Position numbers and translations under genes: made by a program. Shown piece after piece: positions 1 through 7,638 of a stretch of 64,000 nt of DNA. The stretch lies in NCBI RefSeq assembly GCF_000948415.1, contig NZ_JYII01000010.1, positions 434,001-498,000 on the forward strand. Direction: 5' to 3'. Each line of letters starts with the position of its first letter. The stretch's first letter is position 1. The notes beneath the pieces are model-generated. The model was not told where the DNA came from. It ran no database searches and saw only the letters and a program-made list of their open reading frames with translations. This stretch comes from Thalassospira sp. HJ (GTDB lineage Bacteria > Pseudomonadota > Alphaproteobacteria > Rhodospirillales > Thalassospiraceae).

Positions 1-56
1 AAGCGCGCCGCGGCTTCAAAGGCCGGAATATGCGATAGCGGCGGGATATCCTTCAT
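1..56 (-). CDS. LysR-type transcriptional regulator, N-terminal fragment (cut by window edge)
   Basis: Reading leftward from an ATG at 56, the frame stays open to the window edge and gives MKDIPPLSHIPAFEAAAR. This matches the usual opening of LysR regulators of the GcvA/AmpR kind (x-PPL-x-x-L-x-AFEAAAR), where the helix-turn-helix follows directly. Only 18 residues are visible, so the effector domain and target cannot be judged. The gene is divergent from the DUF1989 gene at 168, the usual layout when a LysR protein controls its neighbour, and a dyad lies between them at 74-94. Confidence 0.6.
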   Translation of the reverse strand, partial: MKDIPPLSHIPAFEAAAR

Positions 57-73
57 GGATTATGGATAAGTAT

Positions 74-94
74 TTCTTGGTCTAATGGCAAGAA
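74..94. promoter_or_regulatory. Candidate LysR-type operator between divergent genes
   Basis: TTCTTG (74-79) and CAAGAA (89-94) form a perfect 6-bp inverted repeat with 9 bases between, and the T78-N11-A90 pattern typical of LysR boxes falls inside it. It lies 17 bp upstream of the LysR-like start and 73 bp upstream of the DUF1989 gene. The site is visible in the sequence; binding is inferred. Confidence 0.4.
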
Positions 95-167
95 GAAACA
101 TGCTTGTCAGATGGCATGACTATGCGATCCTGTTGTCCATTCATTTTCCCCTGATCAAGGTCATGTC

Positions 168-1019
168 ATGACGATGAAGCCCCAACATTCCGCCCCTGCA
201 GATGCTGATGCCCGCCGCGCGGTGACGCCCGTGGTGGTTTATCCCAACGGGACGCTGCCCGAACCGGATTTCGCGACCTTGGCCGAAATCAAGGCATCGA
301 TGAAAAAGACCGATGAGGTCATCGTGCCGCCGCGTGATGCCCGCACGTTTCATGTGCCCAAGGGGTGCTTTTTCCGCATCGTCAGTGTCGAGGGACCGCA
401 GGTCGGGGACCTTAACCTGTGGAATGCCAATGATCTTAAGGAACGGTTTTTCAGTGGCAAGACGCGCGCCCTGCATCGAACCCATGTAACGACCGGTGAC
501 CGGTTATGGTCAAACATGCCGTATTTACGATCAATGGCGTTGATCAGTGAAGATACGCTCGACTGGTATGGCTTTGATGAGGATGGCGGCAGTGTCCATG
601 ACGTGATCGGCACCCGTTGTGATCCGTTTACCAACCGGCTGCTGTCCGGGCAGGATTATCATCGATGCTGCCATTCGAACCTGTGTCGGGCGCTAAGTCA
701 CGAAACCGGCATGTCGATGCAGGAAGCCGATCATTATGTGCATGATGTGCTTAATGTCTTCATGTGCACCGGCTTTACCAAGGATACCCATCAGTATTTC
801 ATGAAGGCAAGCCCGGTGCGCCCGGGGGATTATATTGAAATGTTTGCCGAGATCGACTTGCTGGGCAATTTGTCGACCTGTCCGGGCGGTGATTGCAGCA
901 CCGGACATTCAAGCGATGAGGCGGCCTGTTATCCGCTTAAGGTCGAGATCTATGAAACCGATCCGGCCTTGCGCAGCAAATGGGATTTCCCGGCGCCGAA
1001 CGCTTATCAGCATCCCTGA
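168..1019 (+). CDS. DUF1989 / urea carboxylase-associated family protein
   Basis: The 283-residue protein belongs by appearance to the DUF1989 family, whose members are often encoded with urea carboxylase or amino-acid catabolism genes and have no firm biochemical role. Supporting features are the cysteine-rich centre (HRCCHSNLCRAL near residues 165-176) and the CPGGDCS stretch near 244-250, both typical of the family and possibly metal-binding. There is no signal peptide or membrane segment, so it should be cytosolic. The ATG at 168 has AAGG 8 bases upstream; the ATG at 163 meets a stop after two codons. It stands alone behind a divergent LysR-type gene and ends at a strong terminator. No urea carboxylase gene is in the window, so the substrate remains open. 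Confidence 0.8.
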   Translation: MTMKPQHSAPADADARRAVTPVVVYPNGTLPEPDFATLAEIKASMKKTDEVIVPPRDARTFHVPKGCFFRIVSVEGPQVGDLNLWNANDLKERFFSGKTRALHRTHVTTGDRLWSNMPYLRSMALISEDTLDWYGFDEDGGSVHDVIGTRCDPFTNRLLSGQDYHRCCHSNLCRALSHETGMSMQEADHYVHDVLNVFMCTGFTKDTHQYFMKASPVRPGDYIEMFAEIDLLGNLSTCPGGDCSTGHSSDEAACYPLKVEIYETDPALRSKWDFPAPNAYQHP

Positions 1020-1028
1020 TCAAATTGC

Positions 1029-1063
1029 AAAAGCCCCGTCGGTTTGTACGACGGGGCTTTTTT
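1029..1063. terminator. Bidirectional intrinsic terminator between DUF1989 gene and modC
   Basis: AAAAGCCCCGTC (1029-1040) pairs perfectly with GACGGGGCTTTT (1050-1061) around a 9-base loop. The right arm runs into six T residues and the left arm begins with A residues, so it can stop transcripts from both convergent genes. Confidence 0.9.
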
Positions 1064-1084
1064 GTGGAGGCGGCTCAAAGGCGC

Positions 1085-2215
1085 CTAGCGATCACGCAAC
1101 TGGCCATTGACCGTGACCGATTTGATCACGGCAAAGACCTTTTGATGGGGTTGCAGTTTCAGGCGTGACCCGGACCATTTCGTGATGCGGGCATGGATTT
1201 TGGGACGGCCACTGGTTTCAGCCAGAAGGGTGGCGTCCGCATCCTGACCAAAGCACATGGTGACATCAATGGTATCACCGGGCGTATCGGTGATTTTGGT
1301 GATGGTCACGGGAATGATGTTATTCGCACTGATATCGCGCGGCGGGGTGCGGGCAATCATGACGTCACGCGCCCGTACATGCAATCGAACCCGGTCTGTG
1401 TTTGGTCGACCAAGATAGGGCACAACAAGACGCTGTTCGCCGCATTCAAGGAAGCTGACCTCGGCCTTGGGATCGCGGCTGACGATCCGGGCGGGCAGGA
1501 CAGTACCGGCATCAAAGCGCCCGGCCAGTGGTGCCAGATCCGTGCGGCCCAGCATGTCAAACACCGATCCGGTGGCAAGCGTTTTGCCCTGATCAATCAC
1601 CACCATGTGGTCGGTAAGACGGGCGACTTCGTCAATCGCGTGGGTGACATAGAGGATCGGGATCTTGCGATGATCGCGCAGCCATTCGAGATAAGGCAGG
1701 ATTTCCTGTTTGCGGGCATGATCAAGGGCCGAAAGCGGCTCATCAAGCAGCAACACATCCGGATTGGACAGAAGCGCACGGCCAAGCGCCACCCGTTGCT
1801 TTTCCCCGCCGGACAGAAGGTTGGGACGACGGTCCATCAGATCGGCGATATCAAGCATATCAAGGATCGACTGTTGTTCGTCCTGCGGCAGTTTGTGGGG
1901 GTTGCGGCGTGCACCGTAAAACAGGTTTTCGCGCACCGATTTATGTGGAAACAGGCGGTTGTCCTGAAACACACAGCCAACGCGACGTTCGCGCACGGGT
2001 AAATTGATGCCACGTGAATGTTCAAACAACACATGATCATTGATCTGGATATGACCGCGATCCGGGCGGACCAGCCCGGCAATCATGTTGACCAGTGTGG
2101 TCTTGCCGCTGCCGGACGGGCCAAACAGTGCGGTGATGCCGGGTTCTGGAATGTTGAATTCCGCCGAAAGCTGGAAGTTCTTGAGGTGATACTCGACATT
2201 AACCCCGATGCTCAT
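1085..2215 (-). CDS. modC: Molybdate ABC transporter ATP-binding protein ModC
   Basis: ATPase subunit of the molybdate importer, on the inner face of the cytoplasmic membrane. The 376-residue protein has Walker A (GPSGSGKT, residues 32-39), the ABC signature LSGGEKQR (134-141) and Walker B LLLDEP (155-160), followed by a C-terminal region of about 90 residues that fits the TOBE/Mop molybdate-sensing domain found in ModC but not in most importer ATPases. Length is slightly above the usual 350-360. Its ATG overlaps the modB stop by 4 bases, so the two are translationally coupled. It ends against the bidirectional terminator at 1029-1063. Identity rests on the pairing with modB and the nearby modA. 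Confidence 0.95.
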   Translation of the reverse strand: MSIGVNVEYHLKNFQLSAEFNIPEPGITALFGPSGSGKTTLVNMIAGLVRPDRGHIQINDHVLFEHSRGINLPVRERRVGCVFQDNRLFPHKSVRENLFYGARRNPHKLPQDEQQSILDMLDIADLMDRRPNLLSGGEKQRVALGRALLSNPDVLLLDEPLSALDHARKQEILPYLEWLRDHRKIPILYVTHAIDEVARLTDHMVVIDQGKTLATGSVFDMLGRTDLAPLAGRFDAGTVLPARIVSRDPKAEVSFLECGEQRLVVPYLGRPNTDRVRLHVRARDVMIARTPPRDISANNIIPVTITKITDTPGDTIDVTMCFGQDADATLLAETSGRPKIHARITKWSGSRLKLQPHQKVFAVIKSVTVNGQLRDR

Positions 2216-2904
2216 GACGCGGCCCTCTTGCGGATGCGGTGCAAGGCCAGTTCGGAAAGAAGCAGGCCGGTAAAGGCGAGGCCAATGGAAAGGGCTGCAA
2301 GGCGGGCCGCGGCCAGCTCACCACCCGGCGTCTGGATGGCGGTATAGATCGCAAGCGGCAGGGTGCGGGTTTCACCCGGCACGTTCGAGACAAAGGTAAT
2401 GATGGCACCAAATTCCCCGAGGCTTGCGGCAAAGGCCGTAATGGCACCGGCAATGATGCCGGGCAGGGCGAGGGGCAATGTCAGTGAAAAGAACCGGTCA
2501 ATCGCCCCGGCACCAAGCGTTTCGGCCGCCTGATACAAGCCATGATCAACGTTTTCAAGGCTTAGGCGAATGGCGCGCACCTGAAACGGGAAGCTTACGA
2601 TGGCTGATGCCAATGCAGCACCGGTCCAGCTAAAGACAAAGCGCAGATCAAAGGTTTCATAAAGCCAGGCACCGAGGGGGGCGCGCGTGCCAAAGCCGAT
2701 CAGCAGCAAATAGCCCATGACAACCGGCGGCAGGATAAGAGGCAGATGCACAATGGCATCAAGAATGAAACGTCCGGGAAACCGGCCAAGTGCAAGTGCG
2801 GTGGCAACTGCGACCGCAAAAGGCAGGGCACAGGCAACCGCAACCCCCGAAATGCGCAGGCTAAGCAGCAGCGCTTCGATTTCTGCGGGCGTCAAGCTGA
2901 TCAT
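2212..2904 (-). CDS. modB: Molybdate ABC transporter permease ModB
   Basis: Inner-membrane permease of the molybdate importer, 230 residues, the usual ModB length. About five hydrophobic helices are visible, with the EAA-type coupling loop region (QAAETLGAGAIDRFFSLTLP, near residues 126-145) that docks on ModC. The C-terminus ends in basic residues (HRIRKRAAS). It is the first gene of a modBC unit; modA is encoded separately about 500 bp upstream, on the other side of the modE-like gene. The start ATG at 2904 has no clear Shine-Dalgarno sequence. Translation is probably coupled into modC through the 4-base overlap. Confidence 0.93.
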   Translation of the reverse strand: MISLTPAEIEALLLSLRISGVAVACALPFAVAVATALALGRFPGRFILDAIVHLPLILPPVVMGYLLLIGFGTRAPLGAWLYETFDLRFVFSWTGAALASAIVSFPFQVRAIRLSLENVDHGLYQAAETLGAGAIDRFFSLTLPLALPGIIAGAITAFAASLGEFGAIITFVSNVPGETRTLPLAIYTAIQTPGGELAAARLAALSIGLAFTGLLLSELALHRIRKRAAS

Positions 2905-3033
2905 GAGGGATATGTATCTCTGCGTGTTGTGTAGATCGCGATAAGTTCATAGTCGGTAAATTTGGTGCGTTCGTCACGTAAAATAACACCGCTATGCGTT
3001 GCACTGGCATTTGAACTGAGGCGGGGATAGTGT

Positions 3034-3405
3034 GTGGCCATGACAAGTGACGATTTGAAAATCCGTTTGAAGATTGATCTGCCCGGCAACATTCGCCTTG
3101 GTTACGGGAAGGTCGATTTGTTGCGTGCTGTTTTGGAACATCAGTCAATTTCGGCTGCGGCGCGGTCGATGGGGATGTCCTATCGCCGTGCGTGGCTTTT
3201 GATTGATGAACTTAACAAGTGCTTCACATCGCCGGTGATCGAAACCCATGTCGGCGGACGTGCACATGGCGGCGCGCAACTAACCGACATGGGCAAACAA
3301 GTGATCGCCTTGTATGACCGCGCCTGTGAAAGGGCCGAAAGCGCCTTGCAAGATGACCTTGATCAGCTTGCCGCAGTTCTGAAAGATCCTTCGCAAGACG
3401 CCTGA
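3034..3405 (+). CDS. ModE-like winged-helix regulator lacking molybdate-binding domains
   Basis: The 123-residue protein matches the N-terminal DNA-binding domain of ModE: a dimerising winged helix with SISAAARSMGMSYRRAWLLI (near residues 39-58) as the helix-turn-helix. E. coli ModE is about 260 residues and carries two Mop domains that bind molybdate; these are absent here, so molybdate sensing must be indirect or use another ligand. The frame opens with GTG at 3034, five bases after a GGGG run; an ATG two codons later is also possible. It is divergent from modB and convergent with modA (13 bp apart). The perfect Mo-box in front of modA is its probable target. Confidence 0.85.
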   Translation: MAMTSDDLKIRLKIDLPGNIRLGYGKVDLLRAVLEHQSISAAARSMGMSYRRAWLLIDELNKCFTSPVIETHVGGRAHGGAQLTDMGKQVIALYDRACERAESALQDDLDQLAAVLKDPSQDA

Positions 3406-3422
3406 TCATTGCCATTGATCAG
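3402..3422. terminator. Short hairpin spanning both stop codons of modE-like gene and modA
   Basis: CTGATCA (3402-3408) pairs with TGATCAG (3416-3422) around 7 bases. The stop codons of both convergent genes lie in the arms. There is no U-tract on either side, so it is at most a weak terminator or a transcript-end stabiliser. Confidence 0.3.
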
Positions 3423-4201
3423 TTTGGTTCCTCCGTCGGCGATCCAAAGCCGAACTCAGCAAAAATGACGCCTGCTTCGTTTCCCAGAAGCCATGCCTGC
3501 AGGTCGCCCGCACCGGTCGCTTTGGTATCCTTGATCATTGCAACGGGATAGGTGATTACTGGGTGGGAGCCTTCCGGGAAGGTGGCGATGATTTTGACGT
3601 CCCGTGCAATTGCGGCATCAGTCCGATAAACAATGCCCAGCGGTGCTTCGCCGCGTTCGACCAGTGCCAATGCAGCCCGGACGTTATCGGCGCGCGCCAA
3701 TCGATCTTCAACCGCGTCCCATTGCCCCAGATGCGTGAGCGCCTGTTTGGCATAAATACCGGCCGGGACGTGCTCAGGATCACCAACCGCGATGCGATCT
3801 TCCGGACTGATCAGGTCAAGAAACCCGGTCTGATCATTGATCGTTATCTGCCCCAACGCGCTATCGGCCGGTGTAATTAGAACCAGACTGTTTGCCAGAA
3901 TATCCTGACGGCTTTCGGTCGCAATCAGGTCCTGCTCCGCCAGCCAGTCCATCCATTTCTGATTGGCCGATATGTAAAGATCGGCGGGCGCACCTGCCGC
4001 GATTTGCCTGGCCAGGGTAGATGAGCTGGCAAAAGACAAACGCACATGATTGCCGGTTTCGGCCTCATAGGTTTCTGCAGCCTTCGTCATGGCATTGGTC
4101 AGGCTGGCAGCAGCGAAAACAGTGATGTCTTCGGCATGTGCAGCGGTGCTGGCTTTCAGGAGGAGTGTGGCAGCAAACAGATTGCGGAGTAAGCGGTTCA
4201 C
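3419..4201 (-). CDS. modA: Molybdate ABC transporter periplasmic binding protein ModA
   Basis: Periplasmic molybdate/tungstate-binding protein that delivers the oxyanion to ModBC. The 260-residue protein starts with a signal peptide (basic MNRLLRN, hydrophobic core, likely cleavage after AHA near residue 23), then EDITVFAAASLTNAM, the canonical ModA opening whose serine contacts the oxyanion. A second ligand-binding stretch is SFASSSTLARQIAAGAPADL. The start is GTG at 4201, with GGGAG 7 to 8 bases upstream. It is transcribed apart from modBC, with its own promoter covered by a palindromic Mo-box at 4229-4256, so it is probably repressed when molybdate is plentiful. Confidence 0.95.
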   Translation of the reverse strand: MNRLLRNLFAATLLLKASTAAHAEDITVFAAASLTNAMTKAAETYEAETGNHVRLSFASSSTLARQIAAGAPADLYISANQKWMDWLAEQDLIATESRQDILANSLVLITPADSALGQITINDQTGFLDLISPEDRIAVGDPEHVPAGIYAKQALTHLGQWDAVEDRLARADNVRAALALVERGEAPLGIVYRTDAAIARDVKIIATFPEGSHPVITYPVAMIKDTKATGAGDLQAWLLGNEAGVIFAEFGFGSPTEEPN

Positions 4202-4228
4202 GGTGGGGCTCCCGGTGAGTGATTCAGT

Positions 4229-4263
4229 ATCGCTATATTTTTATGAATATAGCGATGTGTCAA
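4229..4263 (-). promoter_or_regulatory. modA promoter with perfect ModE-type Mo-box palindrome
   Basis: ATCGCTATAT (4229-4238) and ATATAGCGAT (4247-4256) are perfect inverted repeats with 8 bases between, matching the known ModE operator style (CGNTATAT half-sites). On the minus strand a consensus TTGACA lies at 4263-4258, with an AATATA-like -10 about 17-18 bases on, inside the palindrome. A bound regulator would cover the spacer and -10 and block modA. Confidence 0.85.
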
Positions 4264-4311
4264 GCAACGGATTGATAAAACCGCATCGGATGGAAATGGG
4301 CACAAATGAAA

Positions 4312-4334
4312 ACAGCCCGCGAATGGCGGGCTGT
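4312..4334 (-). terminator. Intrinsic terminator after the small membrane protein gene
   Basis: ACAGCCCGC (4312-4320) and GCGGGCTGT (4326-4334) form a perfect 9-bp stem with a 5-base loop. On the minus strand it runs into TTTTCATTTG, so it terminates the gene at 4370-4888. Confidence 0.8.
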
Positions 4335-4369
4335 CTGGGCTCGATGCAGATGATGTGGCAGAGGGTCGG

Positions 4370-4888
4370 TTACTGGCAAACCGCGGCACGCAGCGGATCA
4401 TCAGCACCCATATCGAACCATTCATCCATCCCGGTCGGGAAGCCGTTGCTATCAAGTGCTGTGTCAGGGGTGATATAACCACGCCGACCTTGCGCACAAT
4501 CGACAAGGTGGGTCAGGGCAAGGGTTTCACCACCCTTGCGCAGCAGCAAGGTCATGACACGTTTTTCATCCGGGTTTTGCGGGTTGGCAACCAGCTTTTC
4601 GTGGTCAATCGCCGTAAAGCGATTGGTTGGCGCGGACACCAGAGTCCAGGGCGCGAAGATGTTTTCGTCGGTGAATGTCTGAATGACGCTGATGGTTTGG
4701 GGCAGGCGCGCCTCATAGCGGTCAAACCAAGTGTATTCATCCCAGATCATGTAACCGAACATCGCAATCGCAGCGACAAAGGGAATGACATATTTCGGTG
4801 CTTTGCGGCCCCACAGGCGGAACAGCAGCATGACCACACCAGCCGATGCAAACCCGACAACAACTGTCGTGAAGATGAAGACGTACAT
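4370..4888 (-). CDS. Hypothetical membrane-anchored protein
   Basis: I do not recognise this 172-residue protein. It has two predicted membrane helices near the N-terminus (about residues 3-24 and 33-50), then a soluble domain of about 120 residues with two cysteines (DCAQGRRGYI and the penultimate AAVCQ). It contains no lipobox or known catalytic motif. Good codon use, a following intrinsic terminator and absence of a competing frame support it being real. It lies 63 bp downstream of the DnaQ-like exonuclease gene on the same strand and may share its transcript. The topology suggests a small bitopic or hairpin anchor with the soluble part on one side of the inner membrane. Confidence 0.7.
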   Translation of the reverse strand: MYVFIFTTVVVGFASAGVVMLLFRLWGRKAPKYVIPFVAAIAMFGYMIWDEYTWFDRYEARLPQTISVIQTFTDENIFAPWTLVSAPTNRFTAIDHEKLVANPQNPDEKRVMTLLLRKGGETLALTHLVDCAQGRRGYITPDTALDSNGFPTGMDEWFDMGADDPLRAAVCQ

Positions 4889-4951
4889 ACGGGGGTGGCT
4901 CCCAATTCGCTGTTATTGTTGGTGGGGCATTTGTTTAACCCTGATAACCGA

Positions 4952-5641
4952 TTAGCGCAGTATCCGGTCGAGCTCAAGTTCGCCTTTTGGATCACGTTTG
5001 GCGATCTGGGCGAGAAACAGGCCAGAGGCGGCAATCGCATCGGATAGCGCATTGTGCGCCCGGAAGGGTGGCAGGTTGTGATTTCGACGCAGGGTATCAA
5101 GGCGAAGGGCACCAGCCTTCATCGGCTCCCCACTGCGGCGGATGTCACGCAGTGCGAGCACAAGGGTATCGACCGTCGGGATTTGCAGCGGCGCGCCAAA
5201 GCAGCGTTTGCATGCCTGGCCAAGAAAGCCCAGTTCAATCGGTGCATGATGGGAAATCAAAACGCGCCCGGCCATTTGCGGCAACAGATGTTCAAGGGCA
5301 GCTTCAATATTCGGGGCATCGGCGACGTCGCTGTCAAAAATCCGATGCACCACGACCGAGCTTTCACTGAGCTCCTTGGACGGCCTGACCAGAATATGCT
5401 CGCAACTTGAAAAATCGACGGCAAGCTGGCGAATGATCACCCAGCCTAGGCTAACGATTTCTGCCTTTTTGGGGTCGAGGCCTGTGGTTTCAAGATCAAG
5501 GGCGATGAATTCGGTTTCCCTCACCGATCTGTCGGGATCGGCTGGTGGGACATCGTAATAGGTCCGCAAAGCCCCGGTGGCCTTGCGCTGGATAAAATCA
5601 CGATACAGGCGGCTATCAAGGATCTTTTCGCGCAATCCCAT
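4952..5641 (-). CDS. DnaQ-like 3'-5' exonuclease (DEDDh family)
   Basis: The 229-residue protein has the exonuclease fold of the DNA polymerase III epsilon subunit. Exo I is FIALDLETTGLDP with D49 and E51; Exo II includes HHAPIELGFL; Exo III is HNALSDAIAASGLF, giving the H-x4-D of the DEDDh type. The N-terminal 40 residues are not part of the nuclease core, and the protein lacks the polymerase-binding tail of true epsilon. It starts 5 bases after the stop of the CNB-CBS-DUF294 gene, so the two are almost certainly co-translated; that pairing recurs near acetate symporter genes in proteobacteria. The substrate is unknown; a housekeeping or signalling exonuclease is more likely than the replicative proofreader. 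Confidence 0.9.
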   Translation of the reverse strand: MGLREKILDSRLYRDFIQRKATGALRTYYDVPPADPDRSVRETEFIALDLETTGLDPKKAEIVSLGWVIIRQLAVDFSSCEHILVRPSKELSESSVVVHRIFDSDVADAPNIEAALEHLLPQMAGRVLISHHAPIELGFLGQACKRCFGAPLQIPTVDTLVLALRDIRRSGEPMKAGALRLDTLRRNHNLPPFRAHNALSDAIAASGLFLAQIAKRDPKGELELDRILR

Positions 5642-5646
5642 ATCGA

Positions 5647-7515
5647 TCAGGTCCCGCTTTTGCCAAAGGCGTGCTCAAGCGCGCTCTGAAGGTTCTTGAT
5701 CACCGAGAAGGCATCTTTCAGGTGGCTGCGCTCAAACGCTGACAGGCTTTCGGGTTGCAGGAAGTTATCGGGCTTTTCACCGCGCCGGATTTGCCGGACC
5801 TGATGTTTGAGACGGGTGATACTGACAAACTCAAAGGCATCCAGAAGGTCAGACGCCCCCTGATTGCTGATGGACGGGAAGGCCTTGACGGCATTAAGGC
5901 GTTCATAGGTGTTAACGGCCTCAACCCCGTTGGCAAGGGCATGGATGCGCGCCAGATCAACAATCGGCACGACGCCATTGTGTTTCAGATCAAGGGTCTT
6001 GTCATGCTCGCCGCCGCGGATCATGACGAAGTTCTTGAAGAAGCCAAGCGGCACATGATGGGTCAGGGCGTTGCCGACCATATAGGCCTGGAAGATGCGA
6101 TTGTCCTTGGCCTTGGAAACGATCATGCGGTGCAGGTCGTCAAACAGGCTTTTGGTGCCATGGACGGGCCGCAGGTCAAACCAGACGGAACACAACATCA
6201 GGGATTTTGGTTCGGGCTGTTCGATCCATTTATTGAAATATTGCTGCCAGGTGCGGGCCGGTTGGCGCCATTCATCAATCTTGGCCATCATGTCGCCCGG
6301 GCAATAGACATAGCCAACCTTGTGCAAGCCATCACAGACGTAATCGGCCAGCTTCTTGAAATACGCGCCGTGCTGTCCAGCGTCATAGGCATCATCGATG
6401 ATCAGGCAGTTATCCTGATCCGACAGGGCGGTTTGTTCCTGTCGTCCTTGTGATCCACCAGCCATCCAGACATAGGGAACAGGTGGCGGACCAATTTCCT
6501 CTTCGGCCAGTTGCAGAAGGCGGGCAGTTGCCGCGTCCGACAGGGTTGTCACGATATGCCCGGCATTATGCGATGTCGCGCCCGCCTCGATCAGGTGGCT
6601 GAGAAGTTCGGGGACCAGGGCAATGACCTTTGCCATTTCTTCGGGATCGGTCAGCTTGCCGATGCGGCCTGCCATATAGACAGCTGACAGCGATTGGCGG
6701 GCGAGCAGGTTATTGGTGGTGATCATGCCGACCGCCTTGCCATCCTTCATGACCGGCAGGTGGCGGATATTGTTGCGCGTCATGGTCAGAAGGGCATCAA
6801 ACGCATATTGATCCGGCGAAATCGAGATCGGCTTTTCGGTCATGATGGCTGTGACCGGCTCGTCATAGCTGCGGCCCTTGGCAATCACGCGATTACGCAG
6901 GTCGCGGTCGGTCATGATGCCAGCAACGCCATCATCGCCCTCGGTGATCAGCAGGCAGGAAACGCGTTCCTTGCTCATCAGCTGACCGGCTTCAAGGATC
7001 GATGCGGATTTGTCGATGCTGACCAGATCACGCGCAATCAGGTCGCTGACCTTGACAGTCATCAGTTTGAGCTGATCGTCATCGCGGCTTTCAAGCAGCT
7101 GCATGCCGCTTCGCAGGCGATCCCCGCCCATCTGCGAGAAGAAATAGCTGAATTGCGGATACTTGCCCGTCAGGTCATGGAAATCCTTTTCGGGCAGCAG
7201 GTAACACAGGCTGTCTTCAAGGGTGGTGATGTTGTTGGCCGCCCGTCCGTTTTGATACATCGCGCGAACGCCAAAACATTCACCCTCCGACAGACGGGCA
7301 AGCAGCTGCCCGTTCGGATCACGGGTCTCGGTGCCGCCGGTGCGGATAATGTAAAGATGCAGGCATTGTTGTTCGGGCGAGAGGACCTTGGTCCCGGCGC
7401 GGAAATAGCGGGCCTGAAGGCGCTTGGGCAGGGCGTTGATTTCTGCGTCGGGTAGCAGATCGAACGGGTGATGTTCTTTCAGAAATTCGGCAATTTCTTC
7501 GAGTTCGATGCTCAT
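5647..7515 (-). CDS. Cyclic nucleotide-binding / CBS-pair / DUF294 nucleotidyltransferase-like protein
   Basis: A 622-residue multidomain signalling protein. In order: a cyclic nucleotide-binding domain (about residues 10-130), two CBS domains (about 155-275, including GVAGIMTDRDLRNRVIAKG), a nucleotidyltransferase-like DUF294 domain (about 300-440) with GSQGRQEQT-x-x-SDQDN, which keeps the G-S-x-x-R and D-x-D-like signature, and a DUF294 C-terminal helical domain (about 465-610). It resembles GlnD-type nucleotidyltransferases in architecture, suggesting a nucleotide-sensing transferase, but target and product are unknown. It precedes the DnaQ-like gene by 5 bp and follows the acetate-type symporter gene, separated by a terminator. 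Homologues near actP are a recurrent arrangement, so it may sense carbon or energy status. Confidence 0.9.
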   Translation of the reverse strand: MSIELEEIAEFLKEHHPFDLLPDAEINALPKRLQARYFRAGTKVLSPEQQCLHLYIIRTGGTETRDPNGQLLARLSEGECFGVRAMYQNGRAANNITTLEDSLCYLLPEKDFHDLTGKYPQFSYFFSQMGGDRLRSGMQLLESRDDDQLKLMTVKVSDLIARDLVSIDKSASILEAGQLMSKERVSCLLITEGDDGVAGIMTDRDLRNRVIAKGRSYDEPVTAIMTEKPISISPDQYAFDALLTMTRNNIRHLPVMKDGKAVGMITTNNLLARQSLSAVYMAGRIGKLTDPEEMAKVIALVPELLSHLIEAGATSHNAGHIVTTLSDAATARLLQLAEEEIGPPPVPYVWMAGGSQGRQEQTALSDQDNCLIIDDAYDAGQHGAYFKKLADYVCDGLHKVGYVYCPGDMMAKIDEWRQPARTWQQYFNKWIEQPEPKSLMLCSVWFDLRPVHGTKSLFDDLHRMIVSKAKDNRIFQAYMVGNALTHHVPLGFFKNFVMIRGGEHDKTLDLKHNGVVPIVDLARIHALANGVEAVNTYERLNAVKAFPSISNQGASDLLDAFEFVSITRLKHQVRQIRRGEKPDNFLQPESLSAFERSHLKDAFSVIKNLQSALEHAFGKSGT

Positions 7516-7581
7516 GACCTTTTTTCCTCCGCAAGGGCACGCCCTGATTGCATTGTTGCCTGAGTGAGGCTGAAAAGAAAA

Positions 7582-7606
7582 GCCCCCGGATCAAGGATCC
7601 GGGGGC
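7582..7606 (-). terminator. Intrinsic terminator after the acetate-type symporter gene
   Basis: GCCCCCGGATC (7582-7592) pairs perfectly with GATCCGGGGGC (7596-7606) around a 3-base loop. On the minus strand it runs into TTTTCTTTTC. It separates the symporter unit from the DUF294 gene, although read-through is possible. Confidence 0.88.
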
Positions 7607-7638
7607 CCGCAACAGTTTTTGGCAACCTGGTTGACCGA

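Noticed and set aside
2930..2990. A second Mo-box upstream of modB
   Set aside because: ATCGCGATA and TAGTCGGT around 2934-2956 recall the modA half-sites but spacing and several bases differ; too degenerate to call.
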